Assembly: GCA_023230925.1 (NCBI GenBank)
Contig: JALNWK010000007.1
Span: 1 to 64,000, forward strand
Length of the DNA: 64,000 nt
Direction of reading: 5' to 3'
Source of the DNA: Limnochordia bacterium
GTDB taxonomy: Bacteria; Bacillota; Limnochordia; DUMW01
This document shows, piece by piece, positions 1-8,086 of the stretch. Made by a program: the position numbers and the translations under genes. A model generated the notes under the pieces. It had not been told where the DNA came from, did no database searches, and worked only from the letters and a program-made list of their open reading frames with translations. Positions within the stretch are counted from its first letter, which is position 1, and every line of letters begins with the position of its first letter.

Positions 1-7
1 CCCGGGG

Positions 8-36
8 TTGCACCAAAACATGGTATATGCTACAAT
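8..36 (+). promoter_or_regulatory. Sigma-A-type promoter of the XRE/TPR regulator
   Basis: TTGCAC at 8-13 and TACAAT at 31-36 are separated by exactly 17 bases, close to the Firmicute sigma-A consensus. The implied transcript starts near 43 and leads into the regulator at 128. Confidence 0.6.
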
Positions 37-46
37 GTTTATGTAA

Positions 47-60
47 CGAACATATGTTTT
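47..60 (+). promoter_or_regulatory. LexA/DinR-like SOS box
   Basis: CGAACATATGTTTT matches 13 of 14 positions of the B. subtilis LexA box CGAACRNRYGTTYC. It sits just downstream of the -10 element at 31-36, over the expected transcription start, where a repressor would block initiation. The site could also serve a gene to the left of the window. Confidence 0.5.
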
Positions 61-127
61 CGCTTAGTCCCCCCCAGTATTGACCCCTAATCCTTTCCGG
101 CAATAATCATGAGGAGGACCCCCTATT

Positions 128-955
128 ATGTCGTTAGGCCAAACAATCCGTCACCGCCGATGTCAATTAAATCTTACCCAAGAAGAACTGGCAGGCTCCA
201 ATCTTACCAAAAGTTTCATTAGCCAATTAGAACGTAATCAAACTAATGCTTCCCTTGTTAATCTAAAGCTTCTGGCCTCTAAACTGCAAATGTCAGTAAC
301 TGACCTTGTCGCAAGCGACGATCCGCTACTGCAAGCTGAAACAGCGTACCACTTGGCCTGCGCTTACATACTTATGCACAAGCCCGATCAAGCTCAAAGA
401 TGGATCGAACAAGCCTGGGACATCATCCGTGCTCAAGACATAGAGGAACATCCCTTAGTAGGTCAAGTATATTATATCCGTGGATACATCGCCTTAATGC
501 AAGACCGACAGACCGAGGCCTTTTCTCTTCTAGACCAGGCTTTAGCACAAGCAAAGAAACTGGACCAAAAGATCCTAATCTGCCAAAACCTACTTGCGCT
601 AGGTCAGCTTCGTTACGAACAAAACCTACTCCTCAAGGCTGCAAGATTCCTAGAAGAAGCAAGAGAAACCTTCTTTGCTTACTGCAGCACGTCAAACCCC
701 CTGTTAGGAGTTGAAATCCTCGATTGCCTCATTCGCATCAACACTGAACTAGGGGACGTGCAAGAAGCAGCCCAGCTATCTGCGCAAAAGAATGCCCTCT
801 TAAGCCAGGCTGCCGACTTCTCATCAACGGCCACAAGACATATCGCTAGAGCCGAACAGCTGCATCAGGCAAATCGGCACAGAGCAGCCCAAATCCAGTT
901 ACACAAGGCAATCGTTCTCCTGGAACTAGAAGCTTTGTGTCTTGGTAACGTCTAA
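128..955 (+). CDS. XRE-family transcriptional regulator with C-terminal TPR repeats
   Basis: The protein has 275 aa. Residues 1-62 form an HTH_3 domain (LTQEELAG, then KSFISQLERNQTNAS, the usual recognition-helix region). From about residue 70 to the end the sequence is a series of helical pairs typical of tetratricopeptide repeats. This layout matches RNPP-like regulators (PlcR/Rgg/Rap group), in which TPRs bind a peptide or protein signal, but no cognate peptide gene is visible. The ATG is preceded by GAGGAGG. The 3' end overlaps the convergent ROK kinase gene by 30 bases. The LexA-like box upstream suggests control by DNA damage. Ligand and targets are unknown. Confidence 0.8.
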   Translation: MSLGQTIRHRRCQLNLTQEELAGSNLTKSFISQLERNQTNASLVNLKLLASKLQMSVTDLVASDDPLLQAETAYHLACAYILMHKPDQAQRWIEQAWDIIRAQDIEEHPLVGQVYYIRGYIALMQDRQTEAFSLLDQALAQAKKLDQKILICQNLLALGQLRYEQNLLLKAARFLEEARETFFAYCSTSNPLLGVEILDCLIRINTELGDVQEAAQLSAQKNALLSQAADFSSTATRHIARAEQLHQANRHRAAQIQLHKAIVLLELEALCLGNV

Positions 956-1903
956 CACTAAAGAACAGGCACCGAGCATACCAGCATCAACACCTAACGC
1001 TGCTGGCACTATCCGCGTCTTTTCCCGTGGTCCAGCAACTGCCTTTTTGCGTACCTGTTCAATAACAGGTGTAAACAACATATCGCCTAATTTGCTTACG
1101 CCTCCGCCAATCACCACAACCTCGGGGTCAAACAGGTTGAGAACGTTGACTACACCTAGTGAAAGATAGTAAAACGCCTTGTCCAAAACCTCCTGGGCCA
1201 CCTTATCCCCTTGTTTTGCCGCTTCGCCCACAACCTTGGCAGAAATGGCATCCAAGTCCCCTTCTACCAGATCCCGGATCACCGACTCAGCTCCAGCCTG
1301 CAGGGCCTCCTTGGCCATCCGGGCAATCGCGGTTCCCGAGGCTAAGGATTCAAGACAACCTCGCTGTCCGCATCCACACAGGGGACCATCACCTTCAATC
1401 ACAATATGGCCAACTTCCCCTGCGGTTCCATGGGTACCTGCATATAGTCGATCGTTGATGATAATACCACTGCCAACTCCGGTGCTTACTGTAATGTAGA
1501 CCATATTTTCTACACCCCGGCCAGCACCAAACCATTTTTCAGCCAAGGCCGCAGCATTAGCATCGTTCTCCACGTAGGTGGTGATCCCAGTCTTCTCCTG
1601 CAGTATGGGGCCAAGATAGACATTCTTCCACCCGAGGTTAGGAGCAAACAGGACAAGCCCGGTTTCCCGCTCCAAAGGACCGGGACTGCAAACTCCGATA
1701 CCAAGCACATCCTCCGGTTTTGCATTCTGCCTTTCTAGCAGTATCTTAACACTTTGTGCCATTCTCTCTAAAACAGCATCGCTACCTTCCTTGGCATCGG
1801 TATCGCAGACTACTTGGTCCAACAGTTTGCCGTCTTGATCCACAATTCCCGTTGCGATCTTCGTGCCTCCGAGATCTACACCCACAGCATATTTCTTGCC
1901 CAT
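926..1903 (-). CDS. ROK-family glucokinase
   Basis: A 325-aa cytoplasmic sugar kinase that should phosphorylate glucose (or a related hexose or amino sugar) with ATP. Seen in the sequence: the N-terminal phosphate loop VGVDLGGTKIATG, the sugar-binding segment ENDANAAALAEKWFG, the ROK zinc motif CGCGQRGCLE within the GHIV region, and the adenosine segment IGGGVS near the C-terminus. The start at 1903 is chosen because the next in-frame upstream start would add 25 residues that cross the terminator of the preceding gene; AGGAG lies about 11 bases before this ATG. It follows the ABC ATPase gene on the same strand, consistent with a role in metabolising imported sugar. ROK members also include N-acetylmannosamine kinases, so substrate is inferred. 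Confidence 0.85.
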   Translation of the reverse strand: MGKKYAVGVDLGGTKIATGIVDQDGKLLDQVVCDTDAKEGSDAVLERMAQSVKILLERQNAKPEDVLGIGVCSPGPLERETGLVLFAPNLGWKNVYLGPILQEKTGITTYVENDANAAALAEKWFGAGRGVENMVYITVSTGVGSGIIINDRLYAGTHGTAGEVGHIVIEGDGPLCGCGQRGCLESLASGTAIARMAKEALQAGAESVIRDLVEGDLDAISAKVVGEAAKQGDKVAQEVLDKAFYYLSLGVVNVLNLFDPEVVVIGGGVSKLGDMLFTPVIEQVRKKAVAGPREKTRIVPAALGVDAGMLGACSLVLDVTKTQSF

Positions 1904-1937
1904 TTTTCCTAAACTCCTCTGCCTTATAGTTCCTTTT

Positions 1938-1973
1938 TGAAAAAAATGGCTGCCCTCAACTAAGGACAGCCAT
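1938..1973 (-). terminator. Rho-independent terminator after the ABC ATPase gene
   Basis: On the minus strand ATGGCTGTCC pairs with GGGCAGCCAT across an 8-base loop, followed at once by a run of six T. It lies between the ABC ATPase stop and the ROK gene start, so glucokinase expression would need read-through or its own promoter. Confidence 0.75.
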
Positions 1974-1994
1974 TGCAATCATGATAAGCACTAA

Positions 1995-3104
1995 TTAATC
2001 GATTCTTTCCTCGGTGTCACGATCAAAGAAGTGAACCTTGTTCATGTTAAACACGATCTGATGCTCGTAACCATCCTCCACCTTGCTAGTAGCATCCAAC
2101 CGTGCAACAAACATATGCTCATCCACGGAGAAGTACGCATAGATCTCTGCACCCATGGGCTCCGTCACGTCAACAAACGCCTCAACTAGACAATCCTCGG
2201 GACGCTCTTTGAGCATCTCGGCATCTTCAATGTCCTCAGGACGAATACCGAAGATAACTTCCTTATCTACGTACTCGTGCAAATGCTTGTACTGGGCAAG
2301 TTTTTCACGAGGAATCTTCAGTTTAAAGGAGAATCCATCAACCCATACATCCTCGCCTTCGCCCTTCAATACTACGTTCAAAAAGTTCATCGCAGGACTA
2401 CCGATAAATCCACCAACAAATACGTTAACTGGATTATCATAGATATCCAACGGGGCACCAACCTGCTGAATTACGCCATCTTTCATAACCACGATGCGGT
2501 CGCCCATGGTCATGGCTTCTGTCTGGTCGTGTGTTACGTAAATCATAGTTGTTTGTAGTCTGTTATGCAGCTTACTGAGCTCAGCCCTCATCTGCACACG
2601 CAATTTGGCGTCCAGGTTGGAAAGAGGTTCGTCCATCAAGAACACCTTTGGTTCCCGCACAATCGCTCGTCCTACGGCAACTCGCTGTCTCTGTCCACCG
2701 GAAAGAGCCTTTGGCTTCCGGTCTAAGAGGTTCTCGATTCCTAACATTCGAGCTGCTTCCTTCACCCGCTGATCAATCTCTGCCCGCGGAAAACGACGCA
2801 ATTTGAGACCAAAGGCCATATTGTTATAGACATCCATGTGCGGGTACAACGCATAGTTCTGGAACACCATCGCAATGTCTCTGTCTTTAGGCGGAATGTC
2901 GTTTACTACAACATCTCCGATGTAGATCTTACCATCGGTAATCTCCTCAAGGCCGGCAACCATTCGTAGGGTAGTGGACTTTCCACAACCAGAAGGGCCA
3001 ACTAGGACGACAAATTCCTTGTCCAATATATCAAGGTTCGCTTCGTTAACAGCAATGACATTGCCGAATCTTTTTGTCACGTTATCCAATAAAACACGTG
3101 CCAT
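1995..3104 (-). CDS. Carbohydrate ABC transporter ATP-binding protein (MsmX/UgpC/MalK type)
   Basis: A 369-aa ATPase. Walker A is GPSGCGKST, the ABC signature LSGGQRQR, Walker B VFLMDEPLSNLD, and the H-loop YVTHDQTEAMT. The C-terminal third (from about residue 235) is the OB/TOBE regulatory domain of the MalK-like CUT1 group. The GGAGG before 3104 selects MARVLLDNV as the start; a longer reading adds 12 residues. No permease genes are adjacent. In Firmicutes one MsmX-like ATPase commonly serves several CUT1 importers, so it could power the transporter that uses the binding protein at 23998-25947. The link is an inference. Confidence 0.88.
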   Translation of the reverse strand: MARVLLDNVTKRFGNVIAVNEANLDILDKEFVVLVGPSGCGKSTTLRMVAGLEEITDGKIYIGDVVVNDIPPKDRDIAMVFQNYALYPHMDVYNNMAFGLKLRRFPRAEIDQRVKEAARMLGIENLLDRKPKALSGGQRQRVAVGRAIVREPKVFLMDEPLSNLDAKLRVQMRAELSKLHNRLQTTMIYVTHDQTEAMTMGDRIVVMKDGVIQQVGAPLDIYDNPVNVFVGGFIGSPAMNFLNVVLKGEGEDVWVDGFSFKLKIPREKLAQYKHLHEYVDKEVIFGIRPEDIEDAEMLKERPEDCLVEAFVDVTEPMGAEIYAYFSVDEHMFVARLDATSKVEDGYEHQIVFNMNKVHFFDRDTEERID

Positions 3105-3277
3105 TGTGGTTTTCGCCTCCCAATCTATTTTCATAAACACCGGAATGTGAACCGGCGGAATCTAGAATCATATATAGACCCAGTACACATACATACACTA
3201 TTCAACAAGAATGGATCAATATCCTGCCTCTCATCGAGAAAATGTATGGGCCAGATTCTATCAAAATTTACCACTCA

Positions 3278-4420
3278 CTAAAACTCAATTCTGTACGAAG
3301 CTGTCAAACGCTTTGGATTATCCGGTGTAGACGTCGCTGTCCACTTGATACCGTTTGGAGCGGTATACTCGGCTTTAATCAAACTTACCTTTCCAGCTTC
3401 AAAGTCATACTTCGTTGTAAACCCAATATTCTCGAAGAAACCGGGTATGCTGAACACTTTGCTAATCGTCAGCTCATTTGCGTTAAAGCGTCGACCCTTG
3501 ATGTCATATTGGGACTTAATACCAGCAGTAACACCAAGGACTTCCTTCTTAGCTTCTAGATCCATCAGCTGCCTTGTAGTCCCTTCCTGGGCATAGGTCA
3601 GATACCTTCCGTCGAAGGTTACCCCGGCTAAAGCAACTTCCACACCGACTTCCCGGCCGTCTTCCTTACCAGCATAAAGAGTCTTCAAGTTAGCACTCAC
3701 ATATGGAGTGTCAAAATCTCCATAATTCCATATCCCCGCTTTCAGGAAAACACCATTGGTCACCTTGAATTTGCTATACACCTGGTAGGCACTACCGGTG
3801 TCCTTATCGTTTGCAAACTCTGCTCCAACGTTAACCCGTTCATTAAGTTGACTACTTGCCTTAAAGAAGAAGGCAGAACGTTCTTCCTTAAGCCTCACAT
3901 AGGAACCAGTTAGCTGTACCCGATCAACATCGCCCATAAAACGCAAAGCTAAGGGGCGCACATCTCCATCAAACCCATATAAACCACTTAGGCGAACATC
4001 ACCAATTCTGCCCCCCAAAACCTCAATACCATCGAAGTTGGAGAAGGCACCGACATAGTCAGAATAGTTTGCCGAGAACCGCCCAATACGGGTTGTTAAA
4101 ACCGGTCCGGCGTTTAGGAATTGACCCTGAGTGGTCATCAAAGCGGTAATTCGTGGGTATACTGCCGTGCCTGGCGTAACAGGAAAGAAATCATCTAGAT
4201 CTCCCTCTGCATCGGGAACTAGTTTTAACTGCAGACTAACCTGCTGTTCGTCGCCCTTGACCAGGTTCATATTCAGTTTCAACTTCATGTTGACATTGAA
4301 CTCACCGTTATCAAAAACGCCAAGGGCTTCCATTGAGCCGTTTGGTTCGACGGCTTGTATTACCTGACAGCTAAGTAGCAATATCAGGATGCCACATAGT
4401 AGACTTAACCGTTTTTGCAT
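3278..4420 (-). CDS. Secreted beta-barrel protein, putative outer-membrane porin
   Basis: A 380-aa protein of no family I can name. It starts with a signal peptide (MQKRLSLLCGILILLLSC, cleavage near IQA-VEP), chosen because GGGAGG precedes the ATG at 4420. The mature part consists of alternating amphipathic beta-strands (for example LRFMGDVDRVQLTGSYVRL and VFLKAGIWNYGDF) separated by short turns, without hydrophobic helices. It ends in Y-R-I-E-F, an alternating hydrophobic motif with a terminal Phe, as in outer-membrane proteins recognised by BamA. It ends 173 bases downstream of the ABC ATPase start. A porin in a diderm Firmicute is the best reading. Only cmsearch-like structure prediction could settle the strand count. 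Confidence 0.6.
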   Translation of the reverse strand: MQKRLSLLCGILILLLSCQVIQAVEPNGSMEALGVFDNGEFNVNMKLKLNMNLVKGDEQQVSLQLKLVPDAEGDLDDFFPVTPGTAVYPRITALMTTQGQFLNAGPVLTTRIGRFSANYSDYVGAFSNFDGIEVLGGRIGDVRLSGLYGFDGDVRPLALRFMGDVDRVQLTGSYVRLKEERSAFFFKASSQLNERVNVGAEFANDKDTGSAYQVYSKFKVTNGVFLKAGIWNYGDFDTPYVSANLKTLYAGKEDGREVGVEVALAGVTFDGRYLTYAQEGTTRQLMDLEAKKEVLGVTAGIKSQYDIKGRRFNANELTISKVFSIPGFFENIGFTTKYDFEAGKVSLIKAEYTAPNGIKWTATSTPDNPKRLTASYRIEF

Positions 4421-4540
4421 GCTGTTCCTCCCTCTAACCAAAATCAGACTATCAATACTCATTGAACTATGAGCAATGAGTACTCGAAATCCCTCCCTGC
4501 ATAAAGCATGGCAATCATAAGTTCTGTTTCCATTCCTGGA

Positions 4541-4602
4541 TGTTAAAATATACTTCGCTTCTCTACGGGTAAACTCCTTCCTTATTACCCCATATTTTAA
4601 CA
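4541..4602 (-). ncRNA. Nested inverted repeat in the leader of the beta-barrel gene
   Basis: TGTTAAAATAT (4541-4551) and ATATTTTAACA (4592-4602) are perfect 11-base arms. Inside them gggtaa (4567-4572) pairs with ttaccc (4585-4590). On the minus strand this gives a long stem, a small hairpin and a single-stranded stretch with GAAGCGAAG. It lies about 120 bases upstream of the gene at 3278-4420 within a 384-base gene-free gap (4421-4804). It could be a structured leader RNA or a small mobile remnant. Confidence 0.35.
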
Positions 4603-4804
4603 GGCCACAATCATTCTAGAAAAATCAGTCCCTCATTTTTTAAGGACACGGGATCCGTTTACCAATGTTTGCTGGGACTTTGTTTTTGAAATGACCCATG
4701 TAGATGGAGGAAACAGACCCCTATAAAAAGAACTAATAGATCACGAACTTGCTTTTCCATGTTCGGGTCCATAAAAAACCTCGTTACGTGGGAAGGTGCT
4801 AATA

Positions 4805-6076
4805 ATGAAGACAAAAAAATATAGCTTCAACCTCATTGTAAGCCTGGGATTTTGTATTCTCTTTGCCTACCTGGAGTCCATCGGTGTTGGTTTGTATGCT
4901 CTGAATGAGGCATATACCCTGGCAGCCTTTTTGTCCATCGTCTTTGGTATCATTGCTTTTTATTTCGCATCATTGATCGCCACTTCAGCTTCAGTAAAGT
5001 GGCGCAGTGGCTCTCCTGGCGAGGTCATCATGTTGGCCGGGTTGTATCGTGTGCTTACCATCATTGCCTTAATTGGAAGCGTCGTGTATATTCAAGGTAA
5101 ACTAAGTATGTTTGCCAGCTTCTTCTCTCTTTTTGGAGGGATGCTCTTAGGATGGTCCTTACAGGCTCCGGTGAGTGGACTGGCGGCGTGGATCTTGGTG
5201 ACAGTAAAACGTCCTTTTCGCATCGGGGATCGGGTCCAATTCCCAACACTAGGACTTACCGGTGATGTAAAGCAAATAGGCCCCATGTATACGGTTTTGG
5301 ACCAAGTAGGTGGAGCAATCGGCAGTGAGGAAGCCGTTGGCAGAAACGTCTTGATCCCTAACGCCATGTTATTTACGAGTGTGGTGATCAACTACACCGT
5401 CAAACGTGAAGCAGCGTATATCCTGGATGAAGTAGTAATCCGGATTACCTACGACTCCGACTGGGATACAGCCGAACAAATCCTGCTGAACGCCGCACGT
5501 TCGGTGACAGTAGACATTATCAAGGAGACGGGTCAAGAGCCTTATATTCGTTCAGATATCTATGACTATGGTATCTATTTACGTCTTAGATACATAACCC
5601 TAGCGACAGACCGCCCGCGGATATCCCATCAGATTATTGAGAAAATCTTTAAGGCATTCCAGCATAATCGAAACGTGGACTTTGCCATACCCTATGTCTA
5701 TTCCTTCAAACGGGGCATGGTTAGTAGCGCACAGACATCCTACCAGAAGGATGACGTCGAGCATATTCCAATCGATGATATTGTAAACGCAGATGAGATC
5801 AACCCAAACGATAGCGAAGGACTAAAAACCATCGATAGGTTGGCTCAAAGCATCTCGGAAAAGGGATTACTACAACCAATTATTGTAGTCAGAGAGCCCG
5901 ACGGGAATCGGTATAGAGTCGTTGCGGGACACCAACGACTCAAGGCTTGCATTCACCTAGGATGGGATTCAGTACCGGCAGTAGTCAGAAATCCCATCGG
6001 AACAGAGATCGAAACCTTTGAGGGGCTTACAAGTAAACCATTTTCCAAGGAACCCGATCAGACAATCCCCATGTAG
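4805..6076 (+). CDS. MscS-type mechanosensitive channel fused to a ParB-like domain
   Basis: A 423-aa membrane protein. Residues 8-100 hold three hydrophobic segments. Residues about 105-150 are the MscS pore region (GGMLLGWSLQAPVSGLAAWI, then RPFRIGDRVQF), followed by the small beta domain with IPNAMLF and an alpha/beta domain to about 305. Residues about 318-400 form a separate ParB/Spo0J-like N-terminal domain: IPIDDIV, ISEKGLLQPIIV, then AGHQRLKACIHLGW..VPAVV, the nucleotide-binding box in its GHQR form. The channel should open on membrane tension; the ParB-like domain would be cytoplasmic. The ATG at 4805 has GGAAGG eight bases upstream; a GTG at 4796 is less likely. There is no helix-turn-helix, so classical DNA partition is unlikely. 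It stands alone on the plus strand. Confidence 0.85.
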   Translation: MKTKKYSFNLIVSLGFCILFAYLESIGVGLYALNEAYTLAAFLSIVFGIIAFYFASLIATSASVKWRSGSPGEVIMLAGLYRVLTIIALIGSVVYIQGKLSMFASFFSLFGGMLLGWSLQAPVSGLAAWILVTVKRPFRIGDRVQFPTLGLTGDVKQIGPMYTVLDQVGGAIGSEEAVGRNVLIPNAMLFTSVVINYTVKREAAYILDEVVIRITYDSDWDTAEQILLNAARSVTVDIIKETGQEPYIRSDIYDYGIYLRLRYITLATDRPRISHQIIEKIFKAFQHNRNVDFAIPYVYSFKRGMVSSAQTSYQKDDVEHIPIDDIVNADEINPNDSEGLKTIDRLAQSISEKGLLQPIIVVREPDGNRYRVVAGHQRLKACIHLGWDSVPAVVRNPIGTEIETFEGLTSKPFSKEPDQTIPM

Positions 6077-6199
6077 GCACTTGGCCATAAGTATTTCACA
6101 TCCGTGCTGTGACTACACTATTACCCAGTTCTTTACTAACTGCGGTTAAGGGCGCATTTGCTTGCATCACACCGTCGTGGGTTCCTGGTGTAAGTGATA

Positions 6200-6453
6200 C
6201 ACCTCATCCATGACAGTGAAGATAGTGCCCCCAAACGCGAATGACATCGTCCAACAGGTGACTTGGCAAACTTGTCTTGATATCCCCAGGAGCATAAGTA
6301 GTACTTGGAAAGTCCGGGAGGGAGTCGACTTCATCCCGCAATCTGATATAATATTTCCGAGCAATCTTGGATAATCTGGTTTGGTAAGAATCTAACGACT
6401 TCCGTCGCGGGAGTATGTCGATTGTCTCTTACCAATACCTGTGAGGATTTCAT
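6200..6453 (-). pseudogene. Decayed copy of the neighbouring jelly-roll-like surface protein
   Basis: Minus-strand pieces in different frames resemble parts of the protein at 6545-7150 in the correct order. From 6453, a 40-codon reading with a good GAGGGGG site contains LPNQIIQDC (compare LPSSISQDV). Further down another frame reads STTYAPGDIKTSLP then LLDDV (compare SSTVPSDVKTARLV and LLDDV). The nucleotide string ATCGTCCAACAG near each 3' end is identical. This looks like a tandem duplicate that lost its middle and frame. The rest of 6077-6544 holds nothing else I recognise. Confidence 0.5.
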
Positions 6454-6544
6454 GGCTACACCCCCTCGAAAGACACAGTGTAGCCCACTTCTACTTATTA
6501 CGTTAACCTTCGATGAGGGTACTAGAACCCGACCGATAGACAAG

Positions 6545-7150
6545 CTACAAAAAGATCAAACTAACATCGTCCAACAGGATCGGTAATCCCTTTGACTTAG
6601 CAAATACCAATCGGGCTGTCTTGACGTCGCTAGGAACAGTGGAAGACCTTCCATCGTAATAGAACCAACCGGGGCCTAAAGTACGCGCCGGGATGGATAG
6701 ACATATTCCGGGTCCAACCTCGCAACCATTGACGTCAAGCCATGTGAGAGTCGCTTGCAGGGGTGGATTACCACAGTTGGTATCCACAGTCTCTTTCGTT
6801 ACTAAAAGGGCAATGTAGAACTTTAACAGAAGCATAGTCCCAGGACAAACATGTACATCTTGGGAAATAGAAGATGGCAGGCACTCAAATAAGTTGCATT
6901 CCTTCCTTTCCGCTAGAGATAGTTGTACCGATGCTATACCAGTATGGGCACAGGAGCTAGATAGCACATTGCTTCCGGACCATCCTTGTGCTTCGTAGGG
7001 GCTTTTCCACACTTCAAATCCACCATTGTGAACCAAGTTTCCTCGGCAAACTACAGTCTTCTCCTTTTCTGCTGGTTTCCATACACAACTTGTTCCAACT
7101 AAGGTTGAGTACACAGGCAGGCACGTCGACCTGCGACCATAAATAGCCAT
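6545..7150 (-). CDS. Cysteine-rich surface protein with a jelly-roll-like carbohydrate-binding fold (hypothetical)
   Basis: A 201-aa protein without signal peptide or membrane segment. After a variable N-terminus of about 38 residues it reads LVHNGGFEVWKSP....GWSGSN, the usual opening of beta-sandwich/CBM-like domains ('NGGFE...W'), and ends with LPILLDDVSLIF, the usual closing strand of such domains. It has about a dozen cysteines spread along its length, as in disulfide-linked spore-coat or exosporium proteins. AAGGAGC precedes the ATG. It lies 23 bases downstream of the small helical protein gene at 7174-7509 and is probably co-transcribed. A spore or cell-surface role is an inference from composition and neighbours; NTTRR-F1-like domains are one comparison to test. 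Confidence 0.6.
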   Translation of the reverse strand: MAIYGRRSTCLPVYSTLVGTSCVWKPAEKEKTVVCRGNLVHNGGFEVWKSPYEAQGWSGSNVLSSSCAHTGIASVQLSLAERKECNLFECLPSSISQDVHVCPGTMLLLKFYIALLVTKETVDTNCGNPPLQATLTWLDVNGCEVGPGICLSIPARTLGPGWFYYDGRSSTVPSDVKTARLVFAKSKGLPILLDDVSLIFL

Positions 7151-7173
7151 AGACTTCGCTCCTTATTTTGGGA

Positions 7174-7509
7174 CTATCCACAAAACGGCCATGACCATTC
7201 ATCTTCTTTGCAGGGCCACCAACAGGGAGAACACTCACCTTTACGATGAAGATCCTTGGAGACACGGATCTTTTTAGCAATTGCTTCCTCTTTCCGGGCA
7301 AGGGCTACTATCTCATCAGCTACCGTCTTCTCAAGCTGTATTACCAACTCCACGATTTCCCGTGGCGACAAACACTTCAGCTCACTAGGCAACCAATTAG
7401 CACTAATGGCAAGTTTGTCAGCAATGATCTTCAATATCCGGGCAATTTGCTCTTGTTCATCGGCAGAGGCAGCAAGAAGACGCAGACGAATTTGCTCAAT
7501 TGTTTCCAT
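7174..7509 (-). CDS. Small two-helix protein with Cys/Trp-rich tail (hypothetical)
   Basis: 111 aa. Two amphipathic helices (residues about 3-35 and 48-85, with EQEQIARILKIIADKLA and LVIQLEKTVADEIVALARKEE) are followed by a tail with four Cys and four Trp. The pattern 'ILxxxAxK ... hhxxEKoVxxhhxxxxxKE' resembles a widespread family of about 100-aa Firmicute proteins often encoded beside spore-surface genes. Its relative at 7710-8030 is transcribed divergently. No signal peptide is present. The ATG has GAGGCG upstream. I cannot assign a function; a structural or anchoring role at the spore or cell surface fits the context. Confidence 0.6.
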   Translation of the reverse strand: METIEQIRLRLLAASADEQEQIARILKIIADKLAISANWLPSELKCLSPREIVELVIQLEKTVADEIVALARKEEAIAKKIRVSKDLHRKGECSPCWWPCKEDEWSWPFCG

Positions 7510-7539
7510 GATTTCTCGCCTCGTTTAATCCAAAGTGTT

Positions 7540-7554
7540 CTTCATTTTATGTCA
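7540..7554 (-). promoter_or_regulatory. Shared promoter-like motif, minus-strand copy
   Basis: TGACATAAAATGAAG read on the minus strand, 30 bases before the ATG at 7509. The plus-strand copy upstream of 7710 is nearly the same, so both divergent small genes may use one regulator or alternative sigma factor. Confidence 0.35.
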
Positions 7555-7636
7555 TATCCACTAAGAGTGTGCGTTGACACCACGATGGACAATACCACTT
7601 TTGGGGGAAATTAACCCATGGCAGACCAAATTCCGG

Positions 7637-7656
7637 TGACATAACATGAAATGAAG
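7637..7656 (+). promoter_or_regulatory. Shared promoter-like motif, plus-strand copy
   Basis: TGACATAACATGAAATGAAG lies 54 bases before the ATG at 7710 and resembles TGACATAAAATGAAG upstream of the divergent gene. CATAACATG and CATAAAATG are reminiscent of -10 elements of sporulation sigma factors, but no convincing -35 is seen. Confidence 0.35.
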
Positions 7657-7709
7657 GATCAGGGCTTTATTGCCATCCTTACGATTTACCAAGAAGGAGG
7701 CCTATTAAG

Positions 7710-8030
7710 ATGGTCGTTGTTGACCCAACTTCGCTAATCCTGTCCATTGTAGCATCGGAACAAGCGTATCTTGCCAGCATTCTCTCTGCGGAAGCCGTAA
7801 AAGCAGAGATGGCAGCTTCCATGATCGGTATCCTTGATTTCGAAGACGAGGCCGCGGCCAGTCCTAACCTTGTGCTTGACAAGGCCCTGCGAATTGAGAA
7901 ATCGGTGGCCTCGGTAATCAGGGCTGCCGCCGACAAGGAGATAGCCATTGCAGCCAAGGTAAGCGCAGTAATGGGTAATCCGCTATGTGGAATCAAGTGG
8001 ATTACTTGCTGTGACACAAATGATTGCTAA
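7710..8030 (+). CDS. Small two-helix protein with Cys-rich tail (hypothetical), relative of 7174-7509
   Basis: 106 aa. Helix one carries IVASEQAYLASILSAEAVKAE, helix two LDKALRIEKSVASVIRAAADKE, and the tail ends in WITCCDTNDC. The arrangement 'ILxAEAxK...EKSVxxVhxxxxxKE' matches the Firmicute small helical family better than its divergent partner does. AAGGAGG lies 13 bases before the ATG. A stable hairpin follows at 8038-8061, before the glycosyltransferase genes. A surface-structure role is inferred; the protein could be the substrate or carrier for the adjacent glycosyltransferases, but nothing in the sequence proves it. Confidence 0.6.
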   Translation: MVVVDPTSLILSIVASEQAYLASILSAEAVKAEMAASMIGILDFEDEAAASPNLVLDKALRIEKSVASVIRAAADKEIAIAAKVSAVMGNPLCGIKWITCCDTNDC

Positions 8031-8037
8031 GTGCGTG

Positions 8038-8061
8038 TTGGCCGGGGCTTCCCCTGGCCAA
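8038..8061 (+). terminator. Intercistronic hairpin, possible attenuator
   Basis: TTGGCC-GGGG pairs with CCCC-T-GGCCAA around a three-base loop. There is no T-run, so it may partly end or stabilise the upstream small-gene mRNA and set a lower level for the glycosyltransferases that follow. Confidence 0.4.
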
Positions 8062-8086
8062 CTCTATACTTTGACTGAGGTGTGGA

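Noticed and set aside
79..115. Second promoter (TTGACC / AATAAT) close to the XRE/TPR gene
   Set aside because: Its start would fall on the Shine-Dalgarno, leaving no usable leader.
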